The notes under the pieces: generated by a model
Database searches by the model: none
What the model saw: the letters and a program-made list of their open reading frames with translations, nothing else
What the model was told of the DNA's origin: nothing
Program-made: the position numbers and the translations under genes
In this document: piece after piece, positions 20,241 to 34,200 of the stretch
Layout of the letters: every line of letters starts with the position of its first letter
Position numbering within the stretch: the first letter of the stretch is position 1
Source of the DNA: Cloeon dipterum
Taxonomy: Eukaryota > Arthropoda > Insecta > Ephemeroptera > Baetidae
Assembly (NCBI RefSeq): GCF_949628265.1
Contig: NC_088790.1
Span: 11,226,545 to 11,290,544, forward strand
Length of the DNA stretch: 64,000 nucleotides
Reading direction: 5' to 3'

Positions 20241-23200
20241 AGCAAAGCGTCGGTATAAAAGTGCTTCTAGCTACAGTCCTTACCATACTTTGTATAGTCT
20301 CTTATCTTTTACCACAGTAAACATCCGCTACTTGTTCCTTGTAAAATTGTTAAAAACGTGAAATCTGGTCTTATTATTTCAAACATTATATCATTTTCCT
20401 CCTTTTTTAACATTTGCTTCCTGTTCCCAAGAACACTGCCTAGCGGATAACATGGAACTTGAGCCAAATTTGGAAACATTTTCGCCTCTCCGCACCGAGT
20501 TATTCTATTGAAGTTGGCGGTTAACATCAAAACTGAGAATTTTAAGATTTTGTCGGAGTGCTGCATCTATTAGAGCAATAAAAAGTAGCTGTATCTGATT
20601 GCTGCTCATTTTATCTCGTAGGATGTCTTTCAGAAAATATAAATTTAACCAGTTAATTTTTAGTTCAACATACAGAAATATCGCATAATGCTCAAGACAG
20701 TTGGGTATGGGTTATCCTTCAAAGCTTCCAAAGCTCTCAAATCTCATCGATTGTGTCAAAATCGAATATTTTCTTCCAAAATTATATCTGAATGCTATCA
20801 AAAATATTTTACTGTCTAATTAGCAAACAAAGGTCGCACGCCATATGCTGTCTGTACACGGAAGCTAGGCTATATAGTTGCATACTTTTTCTTGCATCAA
20901 ACTTATGACTGCAGATACAAAGGGTATATAATTCTCTTTCCTTGATCGTTGGATTCAACCTTTTTAAATGACGTAGAAATTATAACGAAATTAAGAGAAA
21001 TGCTGTAATGAAACGAGTGAAAATGATGTGCGTAGATTCAAATCGGCAAAGTACAACATTTAAGAATGAAACTCAAATTGTTATTATTTTACTTACAAAT
21101 TTACTGCCCTTGGCCATTTCTCGTGGCAGATTTGGATTCATTCTCATCAATTTAATGTGAATTTTGATATGCAAATCCTTAAAAAAAGGGGGGGACAGTG
21201 CTCGTCATTTAAAAAGCATACAAACTTGGGAATCGCAAAAATATGGTAACTACAAAATTTTGGCTTTAAATCAATCTTCAAATAGTTGGTTTATGCAACG
21301 TCAAAAAAAATGTTTTTTGCGTTCGGAACGGTCAGATTTCTTCTTTTCCAATTTTATAGTTTTCAAAGATAATTTGGCGACAGCATCTTATATTTTGCAA
21401 GGCGCACGTATCAAGAATATATGTATCAGAGTATTTTAAAGAGGAGAGTTCATCGTGATTATATGTATTTCGCGACTGGCGGAGCTTATCAAATACAAAT
21501 TTCCTGCTGCCCCAGCAATATCGTCATGATTATTATTATTGCTGTGTGGCGCGTCGGCGACGGGTGCCTCCCTATCCGCCCGTGCTATATTCCGGCACAC
21601 GACTCTAGCGCATAGTGGAATTACCGAGTGTGACGAGAGGAGCTCACTCCCCTTGTGAAAAAGCACCCCTCGCAGTCTTCCCCCGCTGCACCATGCATCA
21701 TATCGCCCAAGATACATCGCATAATTATTATTATCGTGTGACGCTCTGTTTGCCGATGATAATGTAAAAAGCGCTTGACGCTTCTTTCGGCGCGTTGACG
21801 GCTCCATCAGCGCTCTGTAAATAGCTAATGAGGTTCCATTACTCTGCATATCCCTCCGCGCCAGATGTACATATACACGGAAATTGAGTAGACAAATTTC
21901 TGTTCTGATTTTGGAACATGGAAATTGTTTTATTGCTCGTAAAAATCACATTGACATGGTTTAAATATTTTAAGACATAGAAATAAATGCACACACAGTT
22001 TTAATCTTTAAATATAAGCAAAACCAAGTATGGTTCTACTCCGTGTGGAAAATTAATTTTCACCATGTTATAGCTAATAGCCACCTAGAGTTAATTTTCC
22101 AATCAGACTTTCTAAAATACATGTTTAAATATTGTGGAAATTTTTGCAAGTTACGAAAATGCTCCTTGTTTCCCTGCAAGTCATTCCAAAATATTTGGAT
22201 CAATCATCTCGAGCCAGAAAAATATATAAATTTTGCAGAAGATGAAATTATAGAAAATAAACGCGTTCCTGTTAAGCTTCTACATATATACTCGTTCATA
22301 AATATACACATTTTTAATAGAAAAATGCTTCTAATAATTTAAAATGCAATCTTTTTCGATCAAAAGTCGGCATTTTAGTTCCAAATATTCTGGCTACTTC
22401 ATCCTTACTTAAAAATGAATTATAAGTGATTTTCAGTCTTTTCTTGTCAGTTCAGCAGGGCTGAAAATTCCGAAATATAGTTAATAATAAAAAATACACT
22501 CCGCAGAAAACAGAAAATGTTAAAAAGCTGGAGTCGTAGTAAACTCGACTCCTTGCTCCCGTCACAATTAATTCGAGCCCGCAGCTGAGAGGTATCCGTA
22601 TCGCACGCGCTCTCTCACCCCCGCGGGGCTCGCATATTCGAGGGCATGCGGTATAAAAAGACTGCAGGTCCCATTCAACGGGCCACGCTGCTATTTATTA
22701 ACTCAAATCAACAGGCAGTTTTAATGATGTGCGCCGGCCTCTTTCATGTTGATGCAGTTAGTCATCAGCGGCTCGGTGGTTGCGAACAAAACTCCCCCGT
22801 TTGCACCCTCTCGGCTTGGCTGCCGGCGGAAGTAATATCGCTTATCCCTCATATCAGCTCACAAGACTAGCTCTGCTTCTTGGAAGCGTCGGCGGCTCAG
22901 CGTTATTATTCTGCCTTTGAAATCGGATATACAGCTTAAGTTATGTTCTTTTATTTTACTAAAATTTGCCTGACAGATGAAGTTCCAGAGATTAAAATAT
23001 ATAAATGAATGACATCACAAAAAGACAAAAAAATAAAGATAGAAACACGACACGCGGGTAATTTTATGGAACTCAAAACATCGAATGCTCAGCTCTGCAC
23101 CGAATTTTCTCTGGATGAGAAATTTCACCAGTTGAGACAAAACTTGTAAGCCTTTTTAAGAGTATTAATTTAGTTTTTCCTGTAAGTTAAATTAAATGAA

Positions 23201-23640
23201 TTTAGATGTTTTTATTTAGTTCAATCCTATTTCGAAAATTAAATTTATGTTTAGTTTCTGACTATCATATTTAGCTTTTCAAATATTATTTAATCTCTTG
23301 ATATCAGAATAAATATTTAAGGAAGGCAAATAATTTAACAATTTTAAAAAAATAATTGGTAAAAAGATTTCATATCAATAGAAAATCATCTTCGCACATC
23401 AAAATACTTCTTATTTTTTTCGAATTGACACTTCAGAAAAACGCAAATCGATTTTCCTTGCTGCTTGCGAGTTCATAATATGTGTATCAAGTGTGAGTGA
23501 GTTGCATCTAAATCTGCGCGCACGGGGGTGGCGAAAGGGTGGAAAAGAGAGTGGGTGTGGTGAGGGGGTGCTGGCCGGGCTTGGTGATTTGACCAGAGGG
23601 GTGCAAATCCCCGAGACGGCCCGGCTTAAAATATTATTAC
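20241..23640. other. Intergenic between the divergent DM13 genes
   Basis: Promoter region of the minus-strand DM13 gene at its left end. GC-richer patches at about 21540-21700 and 22540-22900 contain chance reading frames on both strands; the patch at 22652 has TATAAAAAG but no initiator at the right spacing. No gene recognised. Confidence 0.5.
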
Positions 23641-23693
23641 TTCTTTCGGCTTTGAGATGCGTGGGTGAGTGTATGTCGATATTGAGCGCATCA

Positions 23694-23727
23694 TATAAAA
23701 GCTCTCCGAATTTAATCGCGTTCAGTG
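23694..23727 (+). promoter_or_regulatory. TATA box + initiator core promoter
   Basis: TATAAAAG at 23694-23701 and the arthropod initiator TTCAGTG at 23721-23727, with the initiator A at 23724 exactly 30 bases from the start of the TATA box. This is the canonical insect TATA/Inr spacing. It points toward the Knickkopf/Skeletor-family gene, 1.5 kb upstream of its start codon, so it could drive that gene through a 5' UTR intron, or a separate non-coding transcript. No donor site was assigned. Confidence 0.5.
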
Positions 23728-24859
23728 CAGCTTCACTCTCAATTAGCACAACAGCCGCTTCGTAATTTTTAGATCGGTTTATCTTTTCTGAATCCCTGAT
23801 AGTAGCGATCAACTCGCGTCCCAATATGAATAAGTCCAAGGGTCATTAGGTATAACTCGAAACTTAAAATAGGAAAAAGTAAATGGTAGTAAATGTCACC
23901 ACTTTTATTAGATCGGTGTTTAATTTATTTAAGAAATTAAAATTAAAATATCTATTTTTTGAAAGGGAGGTCAAGACGATTCTAGTAACGATGTGCAGTT
24001 TTTGCAGTTCTAATGGTTTGAACCCGAGATTTGAAGTTGACAATGCAAATAATGGAAAAGCCGAAAGTTTTGTGATTTTTCTCGTTCAGAAGTTTCCTTT
24101 AAGTTTCAAAATCTGGAGCACGCATGACTCCACAATTTTAATTTAAAACCAACATTAATAATACTGCCCTTGATAAATGTGTTGTTAGTTTAATCGGGCA
24201 TGGCGAGAGGAATCCAAAACTTATCATACTTTTGAAATTACACCACAGGAAGATAAGATACTGAAGTCTCAAAGTTTCCAAAATTGCCCCTAAAACCGGG
24301 TAGAAATGATTCACTCGCGAAAAATGTATTCTACTAGTAGAAACTGATTTCCGGTGTAAAATTCTCATTCCAATTCAGTCCCTCAACCCGTAAAATTTCT
24401 TCAATGTGGAAGAGAGAAAAAAACTTGCTTAAAAAATAAACAGACTCTAGGTAAAATAAATCAATTTGGGAGATCAGGTTAGCGGTGCTGATTGTGAATA
24501 GTAAAAAATTAATTTAGTGCCGAGACTCATCCACAAAAAGATTAAATTAAATTTTTACAAATAATATTGCTTTCGATCTCATTGTCAGCAGCAGAACTAC
24601 GAGGTTGAAGACGCAAATAAATTGAAATGAGTGTCCCAATATTTGTTCTCAATGAAGCAAACTCTCTTTTTTCATTCCCTCATTTCCTTTTTATCAAATT
24701 TTGAAAAAATCTAATTTCCTCTTAGAACATTTTTGATCCCGTTAGAAATTAAAAAATATAATTTTAATTATAAAAGTAGTTACCTAATCTCTTTTATAAA
24801 ACAAATTAAAGAAGAGCCAGATGCTGTCGATAATTTGGGACGTTCGTTTTTGACATTTC

Positions 24860-25210
24860 AGGGCTGGTGTGCGCGGCGGGCTGCATCCGCGACTCCGTGT
24901 GTGCGTCGCAGTCTGGCGTGGCTGCCTGTGCGGCCGAGACTCCGCCTCCGCGGCCGCAGGCGGGCGGGGAGAAAGCGGCGGCCAGCCAGGCCAGGCCAGA
25001 GCAGGCCGGCGGCGGCAGAGAGCTCGTCAGTCGGTCGGGCTCAGGCGGCGCTGTATGAAGATCGAGCGAGCACGTTCAGGCGCGCGGGATTTTGTATGCC
25101 TTGTGCAACTGTGTCCTTGTTGCTGAAAGGTGTGGTGAGAACCTTCCGACCCTGTAGGGCGGCCGCCGGCTGTTCACCCTAGGACTGCACCCCCGCCCGC
25201 CAACGCCACC
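24860..25210 (+). promoter_or_regulatory. CpG-rich 5' UTR / promoter of the DM13-DOMON gene
   Basis: Abrupt change from AT-rich to CpG-rich DNA directly upstream of the signal-peptide exon. It holds several overlapping short frames on both strands and no recognisable domain, fitting a CpG-type promoter and 5' UTR. Confidence 0.5.
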
Positions 25211-28200
25211 ATGGACACCCTCCTGCCGCTCGTCCTCTTCCTTGTCTGCGCAGCGCCGCACCAAGGTATGTGTCGCTTCACCTGCTTCCCTCGGACATTT
25301 TTAATTTTCGAAATGCTGAAATTTTTTAGCAGAAGCACTTCCCAGGGGGATTTTTTAGGGGAAAAACGTGCAAGGGGGCTTCACTTTGTTTCAAGTTTAT
25401 TTCGGGTTTTCAGCTCAGTTTAACATTTAAAATATACTGACGAGAAGGAACTAAAACAGGAAACCTGTAAAATTGTCGATTTTATAACAGGATTTAGCAG
25501 CACATAAATTTCGATTTTAAAAAATTAATCCTGGAAGCATTCTTTAAAGTTGGTCAAGTTTTTTATTCCATATTATAGCCTTTGAAGGGGATTATTCAAA
25601 TTTGTATTATAAATCAATTCTAAAAATGATTAAAACGCATTTTTAGTAAATCAAAACGAATTTTATAGGATTGGGAATGTTATGTAACGTGTTTCTTAAT
25701 TGGTTGAAATAAAATCAATACCTTGGTTTATAGCGAGCTAAGCTGTTTACTTTTTGGTTTATCCACAGAAATTTCCTACTTGCCTTTACGTATATCTATA
25801 ATGGAACATTAGTTACAATATTGGAATTTGTTTCTCATCGACATCTAAAACATATTTTTTCGCATTTTCATTGCAGTTTTAATTGCAGCATTAACTAATC
25901 TTAGGATTATATTATTAATATTCAATTTTTCCATAATTTAAGAGAAATTATAATCAGAGCTGTTGTCCCTCGACTCTCACGTTTCTGTCCCCTCTGAAGG
26001 CTGATGATAACTAAATAACATCAATAACCATAAATAAGGGATTTGATTTAACCCTTAATAAAATTTTACTATTCCTTTTTATGAGAAAATGTATTGTAAC
26101 TATTTAACGATAACATGAATTATTAAAATTGCTTGTTGTTCTTATCATTTTTATCTTTTCAAAATAATGGCTGGTCTCAAAACCGATAGTGGGATAGTTT
26201 TTAGCAAAACGGGATTTATTCTAAGGCAATTTAAAAATTTTTGTTGAAAGACACAAATTAAATGGTTTCAGAGACTTTCGTTTGTGTAATAATAAATCCA
26301 AAAATGAATGCTGCATTCTGTAATTTTCATTTTAAACAGAGCCGGTTGATTTTTCTTGAAATTCGTTTCTCTTTGCCATGAGGTGTTAGTGAGAAAAATT
26401 AACTCACGTCTTTTTTATTTTAAACATATCTTACATCTTTTAGCTCAAGCGGGATTAAGACTAGATTCGACAGCATAAAACCACAACGACTCAAGCTCAA
26501 TAATTGCTGATGGTTCCCAATCGATTGGAAACTCACTGTCAGAAAAAATAGGACAATCAACCGCTAGAAATTTACGGTTAAAATCTAATTCTCCAGTTGT
26601 TTTATTGGTGTAAGGCAAAAATTTCTTAAATTAAATTTACAAAAACATACCCAAACGAAATGCAACCCAACAACAGTCTTCCTTGATAGGATTTTCAGTT
26701 TTAGGTTTCGGTATTCTCATACATATGAGATTATAATTTTTAGCTCGGATTATTTCTCTAATATGAAAACTGTTGAAACTTCCCGTTAGTGCAGACAATA
26801 TTTGACGAACAGCCAGGAACGTTGCAAAAGAGGATATCAAACAGAATAGCAGCTATAAAAAGCTAAACAGCAGCGCGTTTGTTACAAAGGCGCGCCAACT
26901 TTTATTTCAATTAAGCCGCACTCGCCTTGTTTAATGTGCGCATGCAAATTTATCGACGATGCGCCGACGGTGGTGTGCTGTGCATGTTCGGAGGGTGAGT
27001 GCCTTTTCAGAATTATGCTGATTCCGCACTTGCAACCCTGCACGCAAATCGCGTCTCCTCCTTCGCTACTGCTGCGTTTTTAACTAAATTAATTCGCTAC
27101 CAGCGTGAATTGTCTTCCTCTATCGCGGAAACGACCGACAAACGCTCTAAAAGCACGTGCCCAAAAGTATGAAATACGTATACTGTTATGCAATATGTTA
27201 TTTAGGAGATAAAACTCATATCGTACTGGACGGCTTTTTACAGCCGCTCAGGCTTTGGATCAGCAGTAATTTTCCTGCGAAACAAAAATTTAATCCAATG
27301 AGAGGATTCCGAAATATCTTACTAGCTAAATTAAAAAAAAAATCTTGCAGGCATGGTGAAAACCTTGCTACTCACACTTCTAGCAACGCTGGGAAAAAAT
27401 TCATCTGACATTATATTTTTACTTTTTTAATTTTAAGCTATTAAATGTGTGAAAATCCGTTTCTATGTAACATTACGAAAATTACTGAAAATATAAATTA
27501 TTGTCCGTTTCTCTAAGTAAAAATAGATTTCATGTATTTTTTCTATTTTTAAAGACCAAAATAAGTTGATTAAACATGGACGTCATATAAACTTTAAAAG
27601 GTAAAAATAATTTCAAGCAGCAAACAAATCTGACTATGAAGGAATTATTGGAGCGAGCTGATTGTGAATCGAATGCGAGTAAAAAAACGAGCACCGGTGC
27701 ATTATGACGTCACCGATTTTGAGGCCGGTAAAGATAGAGATTAGCCTGCCCTGATTGTTGGTCTCTCACGACTTTTTCTATTTAAAATAGGCAACAAAGG
27801 AAAATTTAACAATCATAGTGTTGCAAATTGACGCAGACACTTTACAAAGATTACCGCACTGTTTTGCTTAGAGTTTTACTATCGTGACTGCGCTTGGGCT
27901 TATTTAAATCACCTTTAATGTAAACCTGTGTAATTTTATTGCACTTCTTTCAACACATTTGCCTCTGTTGTTGATTCTGCGAGAGTATTGCAGGTTATCT
28001 GTAATTATTTGCATGCACACATTACTCAAATTGTATTGTTCTAACATTTGTGAATAAAATTTAAAATGTCTAAAAGAATACACTTATTTTTAAATCAATT
28101 TGAGATACAAAGCAGTACATTTATTATGTAAAAATAAGTAATGCACAAAATCTATTTTGTATTGATTATTTTAAATAAATAAATCGCTACTCTTGAGATG

Positions 28201-31200
28201 GTTATGCTTTTAGGTAAGCAGGCCATTATTGTTCCTGCAGCTCAATGCAACTTATTTCCAATTTTGTGTCCACGTAAAACACATTCACGAAAGCTCAGAC
28301 TAAACAATTTTCCCATGCGTGAGAGACCAGACACGCTGTTATAAATTCGACCAGCATTGCGTGTCCGCACGGTTACGTAAAGTGTGTAAACAAAGAGTGC
28401 TCTATCAACAGATTCCCATCGCCTCTGCGTTTAAATACATTTATAAACGTACTCTCGTGTAAGCACTTGCATAAAATGCTGCGAGCACGCAGCAATAATA
28501 TATTTCAAGGACGCGTCACAGTGGGGGGTAATTTAATATATCGAAACTCGATGCGTTTGGAACAATGTTTTGCTTTCACGACGAATTAATTTTACAATGC
28601 AGGCAGCGTTTGCGAGAGTTTTGTTCCATACGGCGTGTTGACGTTGATATGATTCGGTGAAAGTTGATGAAACGCGGCATGTGACACGCGTGCTGCTGTT
28701 ACAAAGCGACGCCGGGTGGGTCGTTATTTTTTTAACGTTGCACTGCCAACTTTTCATTTCTATTTGGGATTCAAGCAGAATTTTAATGATGCTCGTCGGT
28801 GTGTTTCATCCCCCTTTGGTACGGAAATAATTTTTTGTCACAACTTTCTGCACAAACTGATCAAACAGCAGAAGCTTTTCAAATGTCGATGTTTTAATGG
28901 CGTTGGAAAGTCAAAATATTAATTTAAACTATATTCCATAGGACAGCAGACGTGCATTAATTTGTTAACCTGCATGAAATTTCCCTTCACGGTTTTAGAA
29001 GCTAAAAGATATTTTACTATTTTGAAACGGCTTCAATTAAAGAGTTAAATTTTGGGTTTGTGAATTTTTATGAAACCAGGGCGTTTTTAGTGGTAAGATT
29101 TCACAAGATTTCGTCTCTTTTTATTTTTATTTTATTTTTTAGAATGAGAGAAGTCGATCGTTTACAACAGCCAATGACTTAAAATCTCCTGCAGTAATTT
29201 AAATTTTGATTTTTGACAGGTTGAAAACGCTTTGATTTAATTTGTGTCTTCAATTTCCAACTTTTATTTTTTTCAGAAAAACTGAATTTTTTCTCTCTTT
29301 CCATTTGATGATTTTTTTAGAGTTTAGTAACCTTGCTGGACTGCAAAAAAAATTTAATGTTGAATTACAATATCTGTGGATTTATTCAACCAGGTAGAAA
29401 TATTTTATTACAAAGCAACTTTCTCATATTAAGCAATTTGAGTTAATCTGTTTCACTCTCATCATTGCACAAATTTGAAATTTTGTTCCGATAATTTCAA
29501 GAAATTCAATTGCATTCCAGCCGTGAGGTTCTCTTCACGTTGTTTAAAAAAAATGTCAATCGCCAACCCGTTAACAGCGGTCGTTCTTCCAACGCGAAGA
29601 AGTGCAGAATCAGCACATCGTCCGCGCGTTTTCCTCTGTAGCTCATCCATGCTGCAATGCCGTCCTAGGTGGCGAAACGAAACGAACTAACTCCCCTGAC
29701 GGCTCGCCGCCGTTCGTTTTCTAATCTAAAGTCAATCAGCTAATGGAGCCACGCAATTACTGCTGGCGAGGACGCTCACAAAGGAGAGCAGATGCGTACA
29801 CACACACGGTGCATCAAGTGCGCTCAAGCAAAATCCGACTAGCAAAACGAACCGCGCTGAATGTTTGTGTTTGGTTTTACGATTAAATTAATATTGAACT
29901 AAAGCCGGTACAAGCTTACACATTTTTTTCTTTGAAAATTGTAAGCTTGAAATAAAGAGGACAAATCAAATCAAGTAACTGAATGCTGCATATCCTCTAA
30001 CAATAGTGCAAAACATTTAATCCGATGTTGAGCGGTTGCATAATCGTTGCTGGCAAAAACAGATGCCATTGTTCGCACCTTTCATTGTATATAATTTGCA
30101 CACACTCGAAGGACAAGTGTCGCGCCAGTGGCAGAGTGGTTGCAATGATTGCTCATGAGTTCCAGTCTTGTTGTCTTTTTTTCAAAAAGTCGTGCACGCG
30201 GATCTGACAAGTCACTTGGAATCACAATCAGGGAAATGTAGGAGCAATCTGTATTGATTGCCAACCTTTCCTGCCGGGCAACCTGAGATTCTCAGGCAGC
30301 ATGCTATAAATGCACGTTATTTCAATTGATGGTGCATCGTGGACAAGTGGAAACGCGTGATTTTCGGAAGCGCACCATAATTTCAAGACAGTAATTCTTA
30401 TTAAAAAATACATGTAAAACTGTTAATTGCAAAAACTACAAATTAAATTTCTCCCTTAATCATTTCTCAAAGCAGTCGTGCAATAATTATTTTTTATGTT
30501 CATACATTAAAACAATAAATGCACCGTCAAGTCTTGGCTGATGAATTGAGTTGGTGAAAATTAGGGCGTACTGGATTCCAATATTAAACACAATAAACAC
30601 ACGTATGTATAAAAATGCTTCTTGCGCGCGCCGACTTTCATTCCGCGTCGCGCGCTTATCGAATCCTCGCTGGATGAGATGCACCGACCGGCGAATCGAG
30701 CCTCTGCTGATGTAGTTTGTGAAAATCGAGTTCAGCAGGCCTGCGCCGGTGAAAGTACGGTCGGCGTATACTACATTAAAAGCTGTGAATGAGGCATACC
30801 TGCGCGCCAACGACCAAAACGAACGGACACCATCATCAAGCTGCCGCTTCTGCCGGCCCAGTTATGAAACACTCGCAGCTTTTTGTTTTCGCTCCACTCA
30901 CGCAGTCGTTTCAGTTTTTTTCTGCTGGCATAAATTTATTGTAACAATCCTCGTCGTGAGCAGAGAAACTAATGGAAAAGAAAAAATGTTTAAGCCGTAA
31001 AAGCTGAGCTAAATTTTCCCTTTATTTGTGTAGTAAGATCCTTTGTTCGAAACCCCGATTTTTGAATTGTTTTAATACTGTAAAATAATTTATTCCACCT
31101 ACACATCTTAAAATTTATCCAAAAATTCCCTTGCGGGTAAAATTGGAAATATTTCATCTGCATTTTAAAAATTGATTCATTTAATTATAAGGATTTTCTA

Positions 31201-34200
31201 TCCTTCATAAAAAAAAAATAATTGTTCCAAAACTAAATGAAATTTTGTGTATTCCTAAGACATAATATATTATCTCTCATGCAGGCAAACATCATTTTTA
31301 AATTTGAAAATTCCTCCCAACAAATATAAATATTCTTCAGCTTTCCACCTTTGGCCAGCACTTTCAGGTTGTCCTTGGCACTAATTTGCAGTCGAGCAGG
31401 CTCAAAACCCTTCGCTTGCAGCCAATTGAGCGCACCTACGCCTGCTGCGAGCGTGTTACTTTCCGCGTTATCTTACTTGACGAGCGGAGAAAACTGTGCC
31501 ACTCGCTGTTATATCTCCCCTCCCTGCAGTGCTCGTCTGGCAGCCTAGCTTCAGGTCGATACCCTTTTACCTTTGCTGGCATATATTTCGAATTGCAGCC
31601 GCCTTTGCTTCAGAAGTTTGTTTACCAATACATCGCGCAAAAATGCCGAGCGAAAGGAAATCTGCTTGGAGTGGAGAGAGGAGCAACGAGCAGCGCATCT
31701 CCTAATTTATCTAGAAAAGATCATGCTACGTTTTAGCATGTAGCCTGCTCATTGTGGTATTGAATTTTCATTTTAAATACGATGTTAATTTAAATAACCA
31801 GGCGAAAAAGTCAAATAGTAAACATATAATATTTTTTGTTTTTTAATTAGTAAAATCAAGTTTTGCAATTTTGGCCTTATCCAAGCTCATCACCATCTTT
31901 TACATTATGTCTATTTGGGTCACGTTCAGAGGTCCGAGTGAAATTTCGGAAATTTCATAAATTCATAAAACTGACAAGTTAAACCAAATGCAAAATGCTC
32001 AAATGATCTTGCACAGTACCGAAAATTTATGAAATAAGGTTGAAATTGCATATATTATGAGACTGAAAATCGCCTAGCCAGTGGTGGCAAGATTCGCGCG
32101 ACGTGCAGCTATGGCGCCGGCTGAGGTACCGCGCTTTGAGATGGGCAAGTTGTTCGGGTACTTATGGAATGTCCGCTTCTGAAATCAATGCAAGGAATTT
32201 TTCAAATGTGTTAAAAACTATTTAATCGATCTAATAAAAATTAGGAAATGTAAAGCAAATTTGGTGAATTCTTCAGGTACTACCATACACAGTTAATTCT
32301 AAAAGAAGGTCCTTTTACAACATTATTTGTGTTTACAGACGACCCCAGAAAACCAACAATGCAATAATTGAATCTTTCCAAAGAAATTTCATATGCGATT
32401 GGTGAAAGTGGTAGACCCAAATATTTGGATCTACCAAATAAGAGTACAATTTAAACATAATTTAATGACAAAAATTCAATTATATTCTTAATTCTCTATG
32501 GAGAACCTTATACAGCCTATATACGCTTCTTTCTCATGCACAACACTTTTCTCATTTCTGGCAAGAAAGCGCATCGCAAGAGAAAAAAATCTATACTATC
32601 CTGCATGTTAGCAAGATTTTACTGTGGGATTTTTTCGTGATGTGTTTTATGAATTTTACTAGTGTGGGCTCACTTTGGCTTTGTCCTCCAGGGCAAGTTC
32701 TTAGTCAATTGTTTTCCTGAAGTGTCGCCCTTTCTCACATGATTTCCAACTGTAATTGACTGTAATACATTAATGTATTAATGACAAAGTTTGAGTTTAA
32801 ATATCCAATAACAAATAAACAAGCTAATACGAGTGGCAAACCAAACTAAAAAACAGCGGTAAAATTAGTTTGGAGTCTCTCTTGAATTCCATTTCTATCA
32901 TTTTGTATTGGCCGTGTGACAAGAAAAAGGCCAAAGATTACAAAAAAATCCTAGAAAAAGGAGCCAAAGGGACTCACAAGCTTAAAATAAATGAATACGC
33001 AGCTGAATTTATGAAATTTTCGGTCTAATGAAAAATATCATTTTTCGGCCTTCTGTAGGGGAGACCATTTTTTCTTTGGGCTTATGATTCCAGAATTAAA
33101 AATGAGTCAATCTTCTGCAATGAGCCTTCTGAATTTCAGGATTGCGGACTTTCTTCCATCTACTTCCTTTTAAAATATGCAGACCGAATTCAAATTAAAC
33201 AGGCTTCAACCCTTTTCTATAAGTGTCTGACATATCAGCTTTGGATTGCTGTTTTGAGCTGGTTCCAAAGCAAAGAAGCGGCTCGAAGTCCTTCCGAATT
33301 TTGAATTTTGCGGCCCTGGGCAAAATGTGTGCCGAGTGGTTCGCATCTTCGCCATTTTCGGCGCGGCAAAGTGGCCGTGTGTCTGGTCTGGGTGGCGCAA
33401 CTCGCGAGCAGGCGGGCGGGCGAGCGAGCGAGCACCGCTGCCGCAATCGGAGACAGTCGCCATTTTGTGTCCGCAGGGTTGCAGTTCGAGTGGAGCAGCG
33501 AGCTGCGCGCGTTCGGGCTGCCTCAGCCAGCTCCCCATGTGCTCGCGCGGAAACTTTTGGGCCCTCCGAAATCACGAGGCGCGATCGATAGCGCGAAACG
33601 CCGGCGTTGCATCTGCCGTGCTCGCTCCGCATTGGTCAAAGTACGCGCAAATCCGCCGCAATTATGCCACACGCCCTTTCACTTTCGCCCCTAGCGTCAA
33701 ATTTCCAGCCTCAACTGTCTTCATTTTTCTATGATTTGCCCGGAATTCCTATGCAAAGGGAACGCCAGAAACACTACAGGCTAAATTAACAGACGCCCAT
33801 GTAAAGATGGTTTGAGGGTCTTCATCTATTTTGTTTCTTGACAACAATAATAAAAATAAACTTTTTAGGGGGTAGCAGGTTTGTATTTTTTTAGTGCATC
33901 CTTAAGATCAAATTTTAACGATTTAACTGGCAAATTGAATATTTTCAACATACAATTTAAGAACAACCGAGCAATATGAGATTTATTCTTGATCTCGAAA
34001 TTTTCCCTGAAAATCAAAGTTTAACCATAAACGTATGAAAAAGTAGACAATTTTGAAAGAGTTTAAAGGTTTTTGATGGGCTGCATAACAAAAATAAATG
34101 GATTTGTACAGTTTTAAGAGTTGCTCAAAAGTTTGAAAATTGCGTGATTTGTGCTCATTTGGCGTCTAGAAGATATTCAGACGCATAGGAAAAATCACCT

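Noticed and set aside
21164..21439. 91-codon frame as a transposon fragment
   Set aside because: No recognisable catalytic motif or repeat boundary.
22652..22680. Second TATA promoter (TATAAAAAG)
   Set aside because: No initiator at 28-32 bases downstream.
33195..33734. Protein-coding gene in the CpG island (frames of 110-145 codons)
   Set aside because: Long frames occur on both strands and several phases at once, with no domain, repeats of simple sequence and no splice-consistent partner.
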